Assembly: GCA_900660155.1 (NCBI GenBank)
Contig: CABFPE010000050.1
Span: 239,342 to 303,341 of the forward strand
Direction of reading: 5' to 3'
DNA: 64,000 nt
Source: Hofstenia miamia
Taxonomy: Eukaryota > Xenacoelomorpha > Acoela > Hofsteniidae
Position numbers and translations under genes: made by a program. Positions 23,351 through 36,256 of this stretch are shown here, one piece after another; the first letter of the stretch is position 1, and the number at the start of each line of letters is the position of its first letter. Under the pieces are notes generated by a model that was not told the DNA's origin, searched no databases, and was given only the letters and a program-made list of their open reading frames with translations.

Positions 23351-25111
23351 TTAAACAGCAACATCCAATTCTGTCCAAGGGAATTGCGAGTCTATAACAT
23401 TTTCATCGCCCTCCATTGGGCATTCTTCAACAACTACAGGGTGAAATTGGAGAAGATTATAACTACATGATAGCAGATATCTAGAAATAGATATTTCGCC
23501 TGAATCATACCGAGAAGCAAGGTTGCTTAAACGTTTGTTAACTTGGGAATATTTATTTCGCGACATAAAAATAATTTCACCAGCATTATATTGAGCAATT
23601 AGCCTTCGATTAAGTGCCTCTTCATCTAAAAAATTACTTCTAGAAACTAAAAATAAAAGGGTGCTTTTTAATTAATATATGTATTAATATAAATAACATA
23701 AAAATATAAACCTTTAAAAAAAGTTAAATAACTATAGATATTTGCATGATTAGACTTAAAAGTGCGACCAATTGAGCTATGATAAGCCTCCATTTTGTTG
23801 TTCGTGCGTTCTTCTCGATCAAAAATCGAAATGAAATTCGAATTGGGAATCCAAAACCTTAATAATTTTATTATTACAAATTACAATATGAAAATAAACT
23901 TTTTAAAATATGTGAACAGAGGCTCTAAACAGGGGTAGTGAGCTACGGCTAATCTATTTAAAATTTCAAATATCCGCAAAATATCACAGGATTGCAGAAA
24001 TGGAATGGCCATCAGAACGCGAACTATTTTACGCGCAAGACTGTCGTTTCTGTACAGAACAGTTAAATGATATTCTTGCACATGTCTAGAAATAACGAAT
24101 AACATTATTAACAATTGAAATTCCTACCTAAATATACAATTGCAGAAATGAAAGTAGCAGCCTTGAATTACCGTGGAAGGCCAAATTGTTTCCAGTGCCT
24201 TATGCACGGCTAGTTCAAAATCAATAACCACATATTTCGGCTTGAATCTTAAGCCTAGAGCTGCACAGGAATATTTAATTTTTTGAAACATAATAAAATA
24301 TGTATCACTTTTCTTATTGGAAAGTAGTGCAAAAACCAAAGGAATAAATTTCCCTCCTAAAAGTACATATGATAAGTAAGCATCACAGTTAAGAAGTTTG
24401 CCCGCTGAATAAGATTCTATTGCTAAATGCATCCTAATCCATTATAGAGTTATGATGAAAATGTATACCTATAGTAGAACCAATTGTATAGAGCTGATAA
24501 AACATATTAGGGACAGTTTTAAATGTGCCGTCGCAATGGATTTCATCAGATGCGCATAATAATTTTAATTGAAAATTGGACGCAAACAGTAAAACTCTAT
24601 CACCACTGTAGCTTTCATCTACAAGAAGAAATCTCTCACCAGAATGCGTGACGCACAGTTCTTGTGGAATAACTTCCAAAATACCTTGTGGGCCATATCC
24701 CTGTTTTCTGCGTTCTGCTTGCAGTGAACTTGCAATTTGACTAACAGATGGAAGCAAACTAACGGCATTCTCCGATAATTCAACAATTGCGGACTTAACT
24801 AGTTGTGTGGTGCTTATATATGGTTTCTCTCGAGATAACGATTTTATCTTCTGTCGTAATTTCTTTTTAATAATTATAAAAGGATCGGCAGCATGACTAT
24901 GATTGACTAAAGTGCAATTTTTGCAATCAACAATTTAAATCAATTACTTACTAGAAACCTTAAACTCTCCGTTTTCGGAAATTCCACGACCATGGCATCC
25001 ATGGGAGGAACATGTCCAATATGTTTTAAACCCATAGTTCCTCTCCTTGCAATAGAGAAAATTATTATGAATTAATAAATCTCTACCCCTAATGCTTGTT
25101 ATAAATTCCAT
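23351..25111 (-). CDS. FLYWCH zinc finger / MULE transposase gene, six exons, apparently intact
   Basis: Exons in order: 25111-24952, 24906-24469, 24356-24128, 24085-23900, 23857-23712 and 23646-23351. The introns are 45, 112, 42, 42 and 65 bases, all GT-AG and phase-consistent. Together they give 484 codons and a TAA. Residues 1-60 form a FLYWCH finger: FLYCKERNYG, YWTCSSHGC and, after intron 1, NHSHA. The MULE core follows. EIHCDGTFKTVP gives the first catalytic Asp and KYVVIDFELAVHKAL the second. CYFHFCNCIFR is the C-x-H motif, and ERTNNKMEAYHSS is the typical late block with the probable catalytic Glu. MULE transposases cut and paste Mutator-like elements; FLYWCH-MULE fusions are known in animals. 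No flanking inverted repeats were recognised, so it could be a young element or a domesticated gene. Intron 2 could be spliced differently, because its 3' part is open and reads into exon 3. The GTTTAT donors of exons 4 and 5 are weak. Confidence 0.8.
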
Positions 25112-26655
25112 TACTTTTTTACACTGGTAAATTCACAGCAAATTCAAATTCATTGGCTAATTAATCTGATTGGTTAACAGTGAAAATCATTATACAGTGA
25201 AATTCGTGTACACCATTGAGCTGCCGTCGCAACCCCTAGGGGGTTTATTTGAAAGGCATCCGTAATATGTATAATTTCAATTGGCAAGGCTCAACACAAA
25301 TGTAAATAATCAGGATGAACTGAAATGCAATTTCAATTATATATAATATATATTTATATAATTATATATTATAATATATTATAATATTATTATATAATAT
25401 ATTATATATATATATATATTATAATAAATAAAAATAAATTATATAATACCTGAAGATCATTGGAATTCAGGATTTTGACGGTTGAAATAGGGATTAGAAA
25501 GTGAAATTTAATATTGTCTTGTGATAGGATCCTAGTAGGATTGCTATGTATGCTCTTTTGATCACATTTATTCACTCTATCCACCTCCCCGGAATTCTCA
25601 ACAGAAGATAGTTATACATTTCTAATGTTTCACCTAAAATCCCCATGTACTAGACAATAAATTGTCTATGCCCATAGTCTGCTGATTCAAGATAAAAAAT
25701 ATTATGCGGCCTATCCTTGTCAGAATTTAATATTTCAAATACTATTTGAAAATTACCAATAACAAATGAAATATTGAGCTACAAACTTTGAGAGTTCGAG
25801 AATGTTCAATGGTGTTGATAGGACCTTCATCTAATATCTTTATAGTTTTTTGATATATTAACCTCAAAATATGTAGACAACATGAATTTTTCATGCGGTT
25901 CAAGAATTTGTCAAAATTGCTAAAATAATCAAGTAGGTATTTGACAGTGTTTTAGTAAAATAGAAAAAAGGGCGGATCTTAGCATTCTATATACTGTTTG
26001 ATAGATTAACACCAGCCACAAATGGTCTTCAGGTTTAGAATTTTAGCTATAACATTGAATGGACTAAATATTAACAACCCTCTAAGATATAACTTAATCA
26101 GTTTCTATTCTATCTTCAAGGTTGTTGCATCATTCTATTTTTCATTGATAAATATAGAATCAATTTTTTTTCGATTTTGAAAATTTTTAGGGCGTCTGTA
26201 ATATTCGAAAAATAATTTAATTTTAAAAATTGGCCTGCTTCGAGGAGATGGCGAGTCGATTGAAATGCAATTTCATTTAGAGTGGTTAAACTGAGATAAA
26301 ATTCGTCTCACGGCTTACACCAACGTTTGTAGGCATTATTTCATTATTTTCGAACACTTGTTTCACCTTATTTCATCTTTGCAAACGTATTGCATACGTA
26401 TTGTTTAAGAGAAAGGTGGACAATCAATAATTCTGATTGGATAAATTGTAATTTGTAGCTAACCGCCAAGCGCAAAAAATTGAATTATAAAAATTGCACT
26501 TACTGCTGTAATATTTGTTTTTATTTGTTAATATGTTTCCATTTTAGATAAACTAGCTATCTACATTGTTTTTCTAATACCATACTCTGTTTATGTAATT
26601 CGAAATTGGGGTATTAAATTGGTATTGCATTGTCATTCAATATTGTATTTTTCAA
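25112..26655. other. No gene recognised; includes a TA-rich tract
   Basis: Contains a compound TATA/ATTATA tract at 25338-25425. A CAGTGAAATTCGTGTACACC stretch preceded by TA at 25196 looks like a Tc1/pogo-type terminus, but no matching inverted end was found. Confidence 0.35.
25338..25425. repeat. Compound TA/ATT-rich low-complexity tract
   Basis: Nearly pure A/T with TA, ATTATA and TAATAT runs. Confidence 0.9.
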
Positions 26656-26781
26656 GGTGGATCAAGGCCACCTTACCCACCCATAACCGCCGCCACTGAC
26701 TCTATGGACAATGATATGGACCTCATTAACATGGCTATGAATAGCAACATGACTGACAACTACGATGCTATAAAATGTGGT
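26656..26781 (+). CDS. Candidate internal exon of an unidentified gene
   Basis: A 126-base island of near 50% GC stands out from the AT-rich surroundings. It follows a T-rich acceptor (ATTGTATTTTTCAAG) and ends at a possible donor TGTG/GTGAAA. The open frame reads GGSRPPYPPITAATDSMDND and then a Met/Asn/Asp-rich stretch (LINMAMNSNMTDNY). The proline-rich and Met/Asn-rich make-up suggests a disordered segment of a regulatory protein. No family is recognised, no neighbouring exon was found, and the donor is not ideal. Confidence 0.3.
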
Positions 26782-28334
26782 GAAATAATTAATTTGAAGC
26801 ATAGTAAAAATATATTTCCTATTACAAAAATGTATATAGCGTTTTTTTAAAAATTTTAATACAATGTAATCTTTGTTATATGGATTACATTATTTTCTTT
26901 TTTGTTGTGTGAAAATGAGTACTAATATTGATTGTTTTTTTCAAACTGCAGCATATTTCGACCAAGAATACTCACAAGTCAGTACCAATACTTTTTAGTT
27001 TATAGCATCAAAATATTGCTGCCCAAAAAATTTTTTTCAAGATTCTATCACTAATTCCATCGTTACACTTCTGCTTGTCAATCGTTTGACATTTACCATG
27101 AAATCTTTTAAACAACAGAATTTCAGAAGCAAATGAGCTCGCCACTATCCAAAATTTCTAAAATTTGATGATGTCAATCAAAATATAGCAAACACTTTTC
27201 AAGCATGGTCATGGGCGGTATCAGAAATATCTACAAATTCACATTCCTTAGATTCTTGTGTACCAGCATTTCTTAAAAGGTTTTTCTTTAGACCGCTCTA
27301 CTGTTTAATAAGTTTATACATTTGATTTATGCAGTCTGCTGAACAGGAATTTTTGCTTTCTTTTCAATGGTATGTAGATACAGAAAGTATTTAAGAACTT
27401 GTTTATTGAACGGCAGTTTAGCTCCTGTGATGTCATCACCCAACCTTTTAAGTAAATACCATTTACTTTTGTTAGATTTCATTATGTTTGCCATAGTGCC
27501 TGGATAATAAATCTAAAACAATTTTTATTATTTTCTGGTAATGTCTGTCAATTTTAAAGATTGCTGCAAGTTGTATATTTTCTCAGAAATGACTGTGTAA
27601 ACACAACCCTCATGGTACAATCCAATCCTGAATTTAAGTGGCTTGAGCTACCTCTAAATTGTGATATTTTGCAATAATTTTTCTTAATGCCAGTTATTAT
27701 AGGAATGATCTGTGTAAAAAATATTTCGAAAAAAATGTTCTACNTTTAGCTTTCCATCAGAATATAAAATAACCTGACAAGAGAAAATAAATCCAAAGTA
27801 GATTTGCTCATCATTAATTACATCACTTCAAGTATATTTATAGCACTTGGTAATAAACAACTAAATACTTGACTAGTACCTGTTAATTGTTCTTGTTTAC
27901 AGTTTTTCCCTCGTTTAATATTTCTGCTACAATTACACAATGTCAGTGTTAATTTGACTACGCTGTTTGACCTTCTTTTGTTTTGTCAAAATACAGTCGA
28001 GCATAATTTTAAATATTATTGCACAAAACGTTTACAAAATGAAATAATCAATCCTATCATGTTTCTACATTTTAATCATTATAATCATTAATAATTTTAG
28101 TCTTTGTTTCATTCATCCTTTCCTCTCATCTTGACCACACATGATAGTTTTGATGGATTATCTCACACTGACAATGGGTGAATTTTTGATGCATCTGTCA
28201 ATATCTTTAGAATTACTTAAGAATTCAACAATATATTTCAATAAATCATGTGTATTCTTTGAATGTGCCCTAAAAATAGTAAATTATGAGAAAAACCATC
28301 AGAATGTTTGTTCTAAAAAAGTCAAAAACGCCTT
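26782..28334. other. No gene recognised
   Basis: AT-rich sequence with only short, unremarkable frames and a single N at 27744. I see no repeat or transposon motif. Confidence 0.35.
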
Positions 28335-28358
28335 ATATATATATATATATATATATAT
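28335..28358. repeat. (TA)n directly bordering the LTR element
   Basis: About 12 TA units ending exactly where the left LTR begins. A similar tract begins at 36262 on the other side of the block. Confidence 0.9.
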
Positions 28359-28889
28359 TGTAGAATCAGGGGGAGCTCAGACTACTCCAGCAGTACTAGG
28401 GAAATCAATGATTTGAAAAGAAGGTTGCAAAGGCCTCCATCGCAGTGAGCGACCTGCATTCCAGCAGAACAACAAAGATATCAGTAATTTGCCATTGTAA
28501 CAAAGTAACAGTAAAGATCCACCGAGGACTCACTTCCAATGACGACCAACTCACATGGCATGACGCTGAAGCCGTATCCATGAAGAAAATTCCAAACTCA
28601 CAAAGGTGCTACCTTATGTGTCTCTAGCTGTTAATTTCTATCTCAATTAAAACATTTCTCATTATTTCGTATTTCTCAGCTCATGTAATAATAATAACAG
28701 CATGTAATTGCAATTCACACGTTAACCAATGGCTTGTTATCATCACAGTGTAAGGTGTTAAGTGTATGTTCGAATTGCAAGTGATCAATAAAAAGTTCTT
28801 ATTCCCTATACATAATCGTATAGTTAACTTAATTCCGTCCACGATTTGGGCTGCCTGCCGGAACAAGGCATGTTGTCGCCCTAAACTCA
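28359..28889 (-). repeat. 3' LTR of the Gypsy-type element
   Basis: Matches 35304-35838 along its whole length, starting TGTAGAATC on the plus strand. The similarity may run about 15 bases further on the inner side (to about 28904), so the exact inner edge is uncertain. A purine-rich stretch suitable as a polypurine tract lies next to it. Confidence 0.85.
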
Positions 28890-30392
28890 TAGGAGTACCT
28901 CCCAGGATGTCATTATTGCTGTTTGCCTCTATTACTTGTTCCACGATAGTTAATTTTTCTGCAAACTCCTCCGGATTGGGCTCGATAGTCAGAATTCTCT
29001 CATTTTCTGTGATCAACCAAGTAGGCATAGGTCTTGGTGGGGTTGACGATCCTGAGAATTTTTCGAGGTTGACAGCCTCAATCAAAGCCTTGGCGGCTGG
29101 CAACACCTCAATGGCGGACGATGCTAAGAGTTCTTCCTCGCGGTAGAACTGCTCTCGAGAGTGCATTGTTTGCTCTAGGACTACGAGAGGGATGATCTCA
29201 CCATCTTGTTTAGCATGGCATTGAGTTTCGACGATCTGGTTGTAGCCACACTTGGGATAAATGAGGCGCTCCAAACCAAAAAAGATCAGTCTCGCATAAG
29301 GTGGCAGCACTCTGTGCAAAAGCAAAACTGACTTGGAGGTCAGTATTGGTGGTAAGGCCTGGCATGTTAATGTTAATAGACTCCAATGTCTGGGCTTGAA
29401 TGACTGAATTGACAATAAGGCGAGTGTCGATGGCTAAACGATGGGTGGGTATCCTTTTACACATAAGAAGGTCCATATAAGCTAGCTTCACAACTGAAAT
29501 TACATTAGTGTAGTACATGCTTATTGGACAATAGGTGTTCTTGTAGAGGACTGTAAAATTTTCCATCTGAAAATGCAGATTCTTGACTGCCTCTGGTATG
29601 TCGTTCTGATACTCTTCCTTAAGAAAGATTACTAACTGTATGTTTTTGACTTTTGCTAACTGATATGCAATCTCTAGCTGCTCCATGACTTTGTCGACTC
29701 TCAAGAAATAGATAAGTAATGAGCTGGTAAAGTCGATATTAATGCACTTGAACTTCTGTATTGTCCTCCAATTGTTAATAAACTGGAACAGGTTGTTGAT
29801 GTTGAAGGCCTTGTCAAACATGGTGTGAACAGTACTACGCCAATACTGGCGGCTTAATCCTTCTCACACCTTTGCGTCATAGCAAATTATTGTATTGATC
29901 TTGGGGCACTGTTCGGCATTGATAATGAATGGTATAATGTTTATTGAACAGGTTAGCTTCTTTGAGTTGAACGTCCACTGGAGCTTATTCTGAGTGTCTC
30001 TTCCAAAATGTTATCACGTACAAACCGGACTGCCTTTCACGTAGCAATAAACTAGGGATGGAGAATCTCATCTTCAACTCTTGAAATCTTCTTTTTTCTG
30101 TCTTCATCCTTCCCGGACCGACACTAGCTGAATCAAACGTCAAAGGGCTGGGGCTAGAGGGGATTATCGAATCACTCTGGGGCTGGTTAGTGTTTACAAG
30201 ATTTGTGAAAGGAACACGGGAATCACCAAAAATTTGCTCTTCTTGCTCACATAAGGTGTGTTGTCGCCCTACATAGTCACAATAGGTCATCTCATGTAAG
30301 GGGTGTTGTCCACCTACATAGTTGTGAGAACTGGATACAATGTCCTCTCCATGTCTCCCTTGTTTGGTTGCTTGGCTCTCATCTGTGGGCAC
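28681..30392 (-). pseudogene. Extra ORF region after integrase (envelope position) of the Gypsy-type element
   Basis: Between integrase and the 3' LTR lie about 1.7 kb of former coding sequence that belong to none of the standard pol domains. One part is rich in hydrophobic and basic residues (IDFTSSLLIYFLRV, AYQLAKVKNIQLVIF). Another is acidic (EREELLASSAIEVLP-like, IEPNPEEFAEKLTIVEQ). This is where env-like genes lie in retrovirus-related Gypsy elements. I do not recognise an envelope protein or a clear signal peptide, so the identity is open. The 3' part overlaps the LTR. Fossil. Confidence 0.45.
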
Positions 30393-30749
30393 TGGGGATC
30401 TCTCTCATCTAGTTCCATCTGCACATGGATCGTTAGGCTGCCATCTCACTCGTCTCCAGGTTGGTGGCTGATTTTCCTGTCTTTTCATCTATTCGAGCTT
30501 GGTTACTAAACAGAGAGATGAGATTTAAGTCCCATTCTTGTGGGTTAAGATAATAGACTCTGGGTACATAATAGACAGAGGCATACTCGCCTCATGGCCG
30601 AACATGGCTTTGAATGGACTCATTTTTGTCGTGGAATGAACACAGCTGTATTATAAAAATACTCAATGGTATCGACAATGCGTTTCCAATTTTTCCTTGC
30701 AGCTCTAGAGAGAGCAAGTTAAATTAGTTTAATTAAAGTGCGGCTTAAT

Positions 30750-33410
30750 CACTCCACTACACCATTCGACTGTGGATGGTAGGCAGTTGTAAATTCATGC
30801 AAGACTTTAAGTTCTTTGATAAGAGTCTCCATAATGTGATTATCAAACTGAGGACCGCGATCTGAGATTCTTTCACAATTTTTTCACCAATGATCTCAGC
30901 AGTGGTGCTCTCCAAGGGGACCAATCTAGCGTACTTTGTGAAATGGTCTATCATGACGAGGAGGTACTTGTAACCGTCATCATCATGTGACAGCTTCTCT
31001 AAGTCCATGTGGACTACTTCATTTGTCCATTCAGCTGCACGTGTTTGCAGCTCGGCTCGTTGCTCTGGGAAATGACCAGTTCCTTGCAAAAGGCAAGTTT
31101 CACATTTATCAATGACATTAAGAACAGCAGCACAAATGCCAATTGTCATGTAGCAAGTATTAAATTTTCTCTCAGTCTGTATAATACCTAAATGTCCGTG
31201 CTCATAGATTCTTCAGACCAAATCATGATGGAAGTATTCAGGTACTGCGGGGTGCTTGTTATGGCTTTTGGTATAAAGTAAGCCATTCTCATTCACTGTC
31301 CAATTATACTGCTTAAAGTAGTGATTCGCGACTGGGCTGTGAGGATAGATGGGGTTCTTCTGCCTCTGAAGAATTTCGGATAGTACTTTATCATGTTGAC
31401 GTGAGAAAATTTCTTCTTCAGTAATCTCCTCTTTAATTAAAACCGGCAGGATTGCTTTACCATGGCGATTGGCACTTATCTCTAGGAGAAGCTTGTATTC
31501 ATTGAGAGGTATGAAGCCAAAAGGCGTCTTCTCTTCAGATGGTTTCCATAGATCACATTCATAGCTTGGGAGAGCGGTCCAATAGTCCATGTTAAGATGA
31601 AGTCTCCCAGGGTGATGTTGGATAAAGTAAGTAAAATCGTTTAAATACTCAATCCATCGAGTGATGATATTTGATTTGTCCCCAGAAATTTTTTTGAGCC
31701 ATGTCAGGGCACTGTTGTCTGTCCTCACAGTGAAGGCTTGACTGAGGATGAAGTAGCAGAACTTCTTCAAACTCTCTACCAGAGCCAGCATCTCCGATTT
31801 GGGAGCACTCTAGTTTCACTCAGTTTTCTGTAACTTCCTGCTGAAGTACTGGGTGGGGCTCTCCACGCCCTTTATTACTTAACATGCCACTAATCACGAC
31901 GGCACTGATGTCACAGTCAATGATGAATTCCTGGGTGTGATCGGGTGTGTTTAGGCTGGAGATCTTCCTAAGTTCCAGCTTCATGGCGTCCAGTTCCTCT
32001 TGTTCAGATCAGGTCCATTCAAACTCAGTATTACATTTCAGCAGGTGTGAGATGTGCTTGGTTTTGTTAGCAAGCTCAGGGATAAAAGCTCCACAATAGT
32101 TTAAGAAGTGCATGAGCCTCTGCACATCTTTTTGGGATCGCGGTGTTTTGATTTGATCCAGGTAGTCTTTTGCATCATGCTTCATTAAAATTTTACTAGG
32201 TTCTATAACTCATCCAAGAAAAGTAACTTGTGGCTGTATGAGTGCGCACTTATTACCATTGACGCGCAAAGTGGCTTCATAAAGGATTTCCTATTCAGTT
32301 TCTCCATATGTTCGCTGAATGTGTTAATCACAACAAGGATATCATCTATGTATGCAGAGATACCTGGTTCTAACATGTTGGCTCCATTCTTCAAGACGCA
32401 GGTGACATAGTGTTGAAATGTAGCCAGGATGTTACACATCCCAAAGGCCATGTACTTCCATTTGAAAAGACCATATGGCTTAATAAAAGCTGTTTAGAAA
32501 TATCTGCTGGCTTCATTGGGACCTGCCAGTAGACCTTACAAAGGTCTAGGCATGAGAAAAGCTTATAGTGGCTCGCATCATATAACAAATCCTCAATCCG
32601 TGGAAGCAGATTTGCGTCCTTGACAGTTATATCATTGAGCTTCCAGAAGTTGACGCAGAGATGATACTTTTCACCTTGCTTAATAAACATGGTGGGCGCA
32701 GTGTAAGGACTGTTGCTGCTTTGAATAATTCCACTTTCGATTAGATCATTGAACATTTGCTCATAGTCATCCTTGAGAATTTTGGGCACTCTCCGAACTG
32801 TTTAGTTTCAATTGAGTGCTGTTCGTCAACAGCTTGACCTATTCTGATTGTTCCATAATTGAAAACTTCATTCTGCCTATGTAGCAACTTAACCAGTGAC
32901 TTGAGTTCTTCAGAACTTATATGCGGATGAGACTCGGCAGAAACAGTAGGGATCCGGATGGTGTCAGAAGGTTCACTTAAGTCGTGAATGGCCGTAAAAA
33001 TTGGCAAGCAAGCAGCAGTTCCATGCTCTAATCGAACAGGTGTGGTGATAATCTCTAATTGAAATTGTGATCTTTCCATAATTGATGACACAAGCATTAC
33101 ACCCCAAGAAATTGTTTCCTAGAATAATATCATAGGGCAGAGGCTGGTTGTGGGTATCAATGACAACCAAATCCACCTTGAAAAGCTCTTTGCGGATTTG
33201 CAATTCGACTTTAGGCACTCTGCCTTTCAAGGAGATGGTGTTACCTGAGGTATCAACCAGGCAGATCACTAGAGGATCTAACTCATCTCTTCGCATGCAT
33301 AATTTATGACAACAATCGTCGCTGGTGATTGATGCTAAGGCTCCGGTATCTATGGCGGCATTGATTAACGTTCTGTTGATGTCCACAGAGGAATGATATT
33401 GGCTCAAAGT
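30750..33410 (-). pseudogene. pol region (PR, RT, RNase H, IN) of the Gypsy-type element
   Basis: Protease around 33,350 (DTGA). RT around 32,790-32,200 with IIQSSNSPYTAP, FSCLDLCKVYWQVP and YIDDILVV. RNase H around 31,790-31,560 (RTDNSALTWLKK). Then the zinc-binding and core part of integrase around 31,150-30,760 (VVHMDLEKLSHDDDGYKYLLV). All are on the minus strand and in canonical order. Broken. Confidence 0.88.
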
Positions 33411-33489
33411 AAATTGGTTGCAACTAAAACATCCTGTGCACGTTTTAGAGGAGGTGTTACTCCACTTAGTTTAAAGGACTGATTAAATC

Positions 33490-34970
33490 GCAATTGATGG
33501 TAGGAGGGGCTTCCTCCAAACAAGGCTCATTGATGAAAAATCCATTTCCATCTGCCATGAGATGGATCGCAGCATTACAATTCGTTTTGATATGACCCTT
33601 ATGGCCACAGTGATAACAGCGGGTCCGAGAATTATCAGACTTTTTCTTATTGACAGATGTACCTAATGACGGAGGTACTTAAGTAATAGGTTGACTGAGT
33701 TTCATTTTGCCTACATTTTTTTTGATCTGGGTAGTTATACATCATGTAGACAATGCTGAAAGCTTTCCGGATGATTACTTGAAGTTCGTCTTTGGGGTCA
33801 CACTTTAGCTCCAAATGGCTATAAATGTTAGACAGAAATCCCTGACAAATGTAAGAAAACAATTCGTGCTTTGAATAGTCAGGTGTAAGTTTACTGAGGC
33901 AAAATAACCTTTCCACTTGAGTTATATAGGTACAGACATCATCCCCTTTTTGAACAAAAGCTCGCAAAGCAGAGTTTTATATTGATGTTTAATGTGCGGG
34001 GCACAATAATGATCTTCAAAGTGACCAATGGGTAATTGATAACCAGTTTTAATTTCCTTGTCCAGCATCATGTATTAATTATAGGCAAGGCCCTGCAAAT
34101 ACATGGGAAACTGACGACATCTTGAATAGTTTGATACTGCTTCATTGTCAATTCAAACAGAAGATCAATTTTACCTGTGAAATTTAGTAGCACGGAATGT
34201 TAGTTAAAGTGATTGACAGTTTCATTTCCACTTGGTTCGAGTTGAAGAATTGATTGAGTTAACCATGGCCAGCGTGTTGTGGCAGACCTGTTAGGCTCAC
34301 TTGGAGACTTTGGGGTAGTTAATACAGAAACAGTAGGCACAACTGAAGTGTTGACAGGCGCTGGAAGTCGCACTTGGAATGCAAGGACTGGGAGTAGCTA
34401 TGGTAGTTAGCATTGACACTTGAGTTAAGGCAGATTGCGTAAACGTGGGACTGCAGCTTGTAAAAGATGTCGCTGGCATTACAAATTTAGGCGTCGGAGA
34501 ATTTGTGGTAGGCACAGTGGAGGCACCTGGAAGGTGTGCCAAAACAAGTTGAATAACAGTATTAGTAAAACGGGTACTAAAAGCATCAAGAACTTCGTTA
34601 AGAACATCACAAGTCACATACTCTGAATTCCCAGGCGGGGTAGGAGGCTGGTGAGGAGGTGTGCTCTCCTGATAAATCAGTTGCAGAGGGTGGAGGAGTG
34701 AGATTTTGAATCTGCAATTCCGGAGAAGTGATAATTTTGATTAGTCTTTTCTCCCTCTGCAACACTTTGGATTGCAATGAATCGACACGTCGTTTGTAAT
34801 TGGCTCTCATCACGGTTTGCTGTAACAGCTTTTTGAGCCGTTCAATCTCTGCTGATTGTGGATATAAGTGTGGTGAGATGGCGTCGCATAGAAGAAAAAG
34901 ATTGGTTGAATGTTCGTCGAGTAACCACTGGAGGTTATTGAGTAAATTGAGAGGGTAGAGATACACTAAC
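33490..34970 (-). pseudogene. gag-like region of the Gypsy-type element
   Basis: A coiled-coil-prone N-terminal part (IERLKKLLQQTVMRANYKRR), a serine/threonine/proline-rich middle, and a retrotransposon-gag-like block (VCTYITQVERLFCLSKLTPDYSKHE) precede a CCHC knuckle at about 33,610. Fossil. Confidence 0.7.
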
Positions 34971-35303
34971 TAGTATTCCATTGGTGCAAGGGGTAGCATC
35001 CTGGCCACCTACGCTTGCACAGGGGATGCTCCATGAGGGAGTCCCATTACGAGAAAAACCATCCATATTCATTAGAACAATAAAAGAAAAGAATCAAGAA
35101 AAATTCAGTAACAATCCAACAAACAATTTGAGAGTGTACTCCAGAGAGTTTAGTAGACAGAAACTAAAATGGTACACAGTGTGGTATAGGGGTTCGGTAC
35201 TAAATCCAAATGCTAGAAGAAAGAAACAACAAGGTAACAACAGAAACTAGCTTAGAACATCATCAGAGCTCTGTGACAGCTCTAGATCACGTCAGGGGCA
35301 CCA

Positions 35304-35838
35304 TGTAGAATCGCGAAGGAGCTCGGACTACTCCAGCGGTACTAGGGAACTCAATGATTTGAACAGAAGGTTGCAAAGGCTACCATCGCAGTGAGCGACC
35401 TGCATTCCAAAAGAACAACAAAGATATCAGTAATTTGCCATTGTAACAAAGTAACAGTAAAGATCCACCAAGGACTCACTTCCAATAATGACCAACTCGC
35501 ATGGCATCATGCCAAAGTGGTATCCATGAAGAGAATTCCAACCTCACAAAAGGTGCTACCCTATTTGTCTCTAGTTGTTAATTTCTAGCTCAATTAAAAT
35601 GTTTCTCATTAGTTCTTATTTCTCAGCTCATGTAATAATAATAACAGCATGTAATTGCCATGCATTCACGTTAGCCAATGGCTTGTTATCATCACAGTGT
35701 AAGGTGTTAAGTGCATGTTCGAATTGCAAGTGATCAATAAAAAGTTCTTATTCCCTATACATAATCGTGTACTTAACTTAATTCCGTCCACAATTTGGGC
35801 TGCCTGCTGGAATAAGGCGTGTTGTAGCCATAAACTCA
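35304..35838 (-). repeat. 5' LTR of the Gypsy-type element
   Basis: Partner of 28359-28889. Its inner end (CATGTAGAATC on the plus strand) adjoins the primer-binding-like sequence. The outer end near TAAACTCA is followed by a short palindrome, GGAGTAACTCC. Confidence 0.85.
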
Positions 35839-35861
35839 TAGGAGTAACTCCTAAATTATTG

Positions 35862-36256
35862 GCAGAGACTTAAGCATTGGTTATGACAAGATACACCATA
35901 ATTCCTAAAACGGGTTAGCAATATTAAATAAAAGCAAACGCAGTTGAGTGAGACAAAGTTTATTTAGCTGTGTCCTTGCTACAATTCTCTCAAGTATTTA
36001 TACAAATGATCGAATTATTACCTGCAATTGCTTACACTTTTTCCAATCACGAATTCCCTCGCAAAATTAAAGAGCAATAGCACTTTACATGATTTCGAGG
36101 AGGCAATCCAATCTAAGATCGAAATAATACACTAGAAATCGTAATGATAAAATCAATTACGTCAAAGTGACGTCACTAATATAAATTAGAGCAAGATTTA
36201 GCTCGAAATTACAAAAGTTAATTGAAATAATAAAAGGAGGGCCCCGAGGGCCCTCT

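Larger units (their letters stand above)
28359..35838 (-). mobile_element. Gypsy-type LTR retrotransposon, broken, both LTRs present
   Basis: Minus-strand element of about 7.5 kb with LTRs of about 531 and 535 bases that begin TGAG and end TACA in element direction. Internal order: a gag-like region with a CCHC knuckle (CYHCGHKGHIKTNC), an aspartic protease (AAIDTGALASITS), RT, RNase H, integrase, and then extra reading frames before the 3' LTR. This PR-RT-RH-IN order is that of Ty3/Gypsy elements. A primer-binding-like stretch starting TGGTGCCCC follows the 5' LTR. The two LTRs differ at very roughly 7% of positions, so it is an old to middle-aged insertion. The coding region carries several breaks and is a fossil. 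Confidence 0.9.

Noticed and set aside
25196-25220. A Tc1/pogo-like terminus near 25.2 kb as the end of the MULE element
   Set aside because: No inverted partner was found downstream of the MULE gene, and MULE ends are usually different.
28141-28416. A 91-codon plus-strand frame running through (TA)n into the LTR
   Set aside because: It includes an IYIYIY stretch from the microsatellite and crosses an element border.
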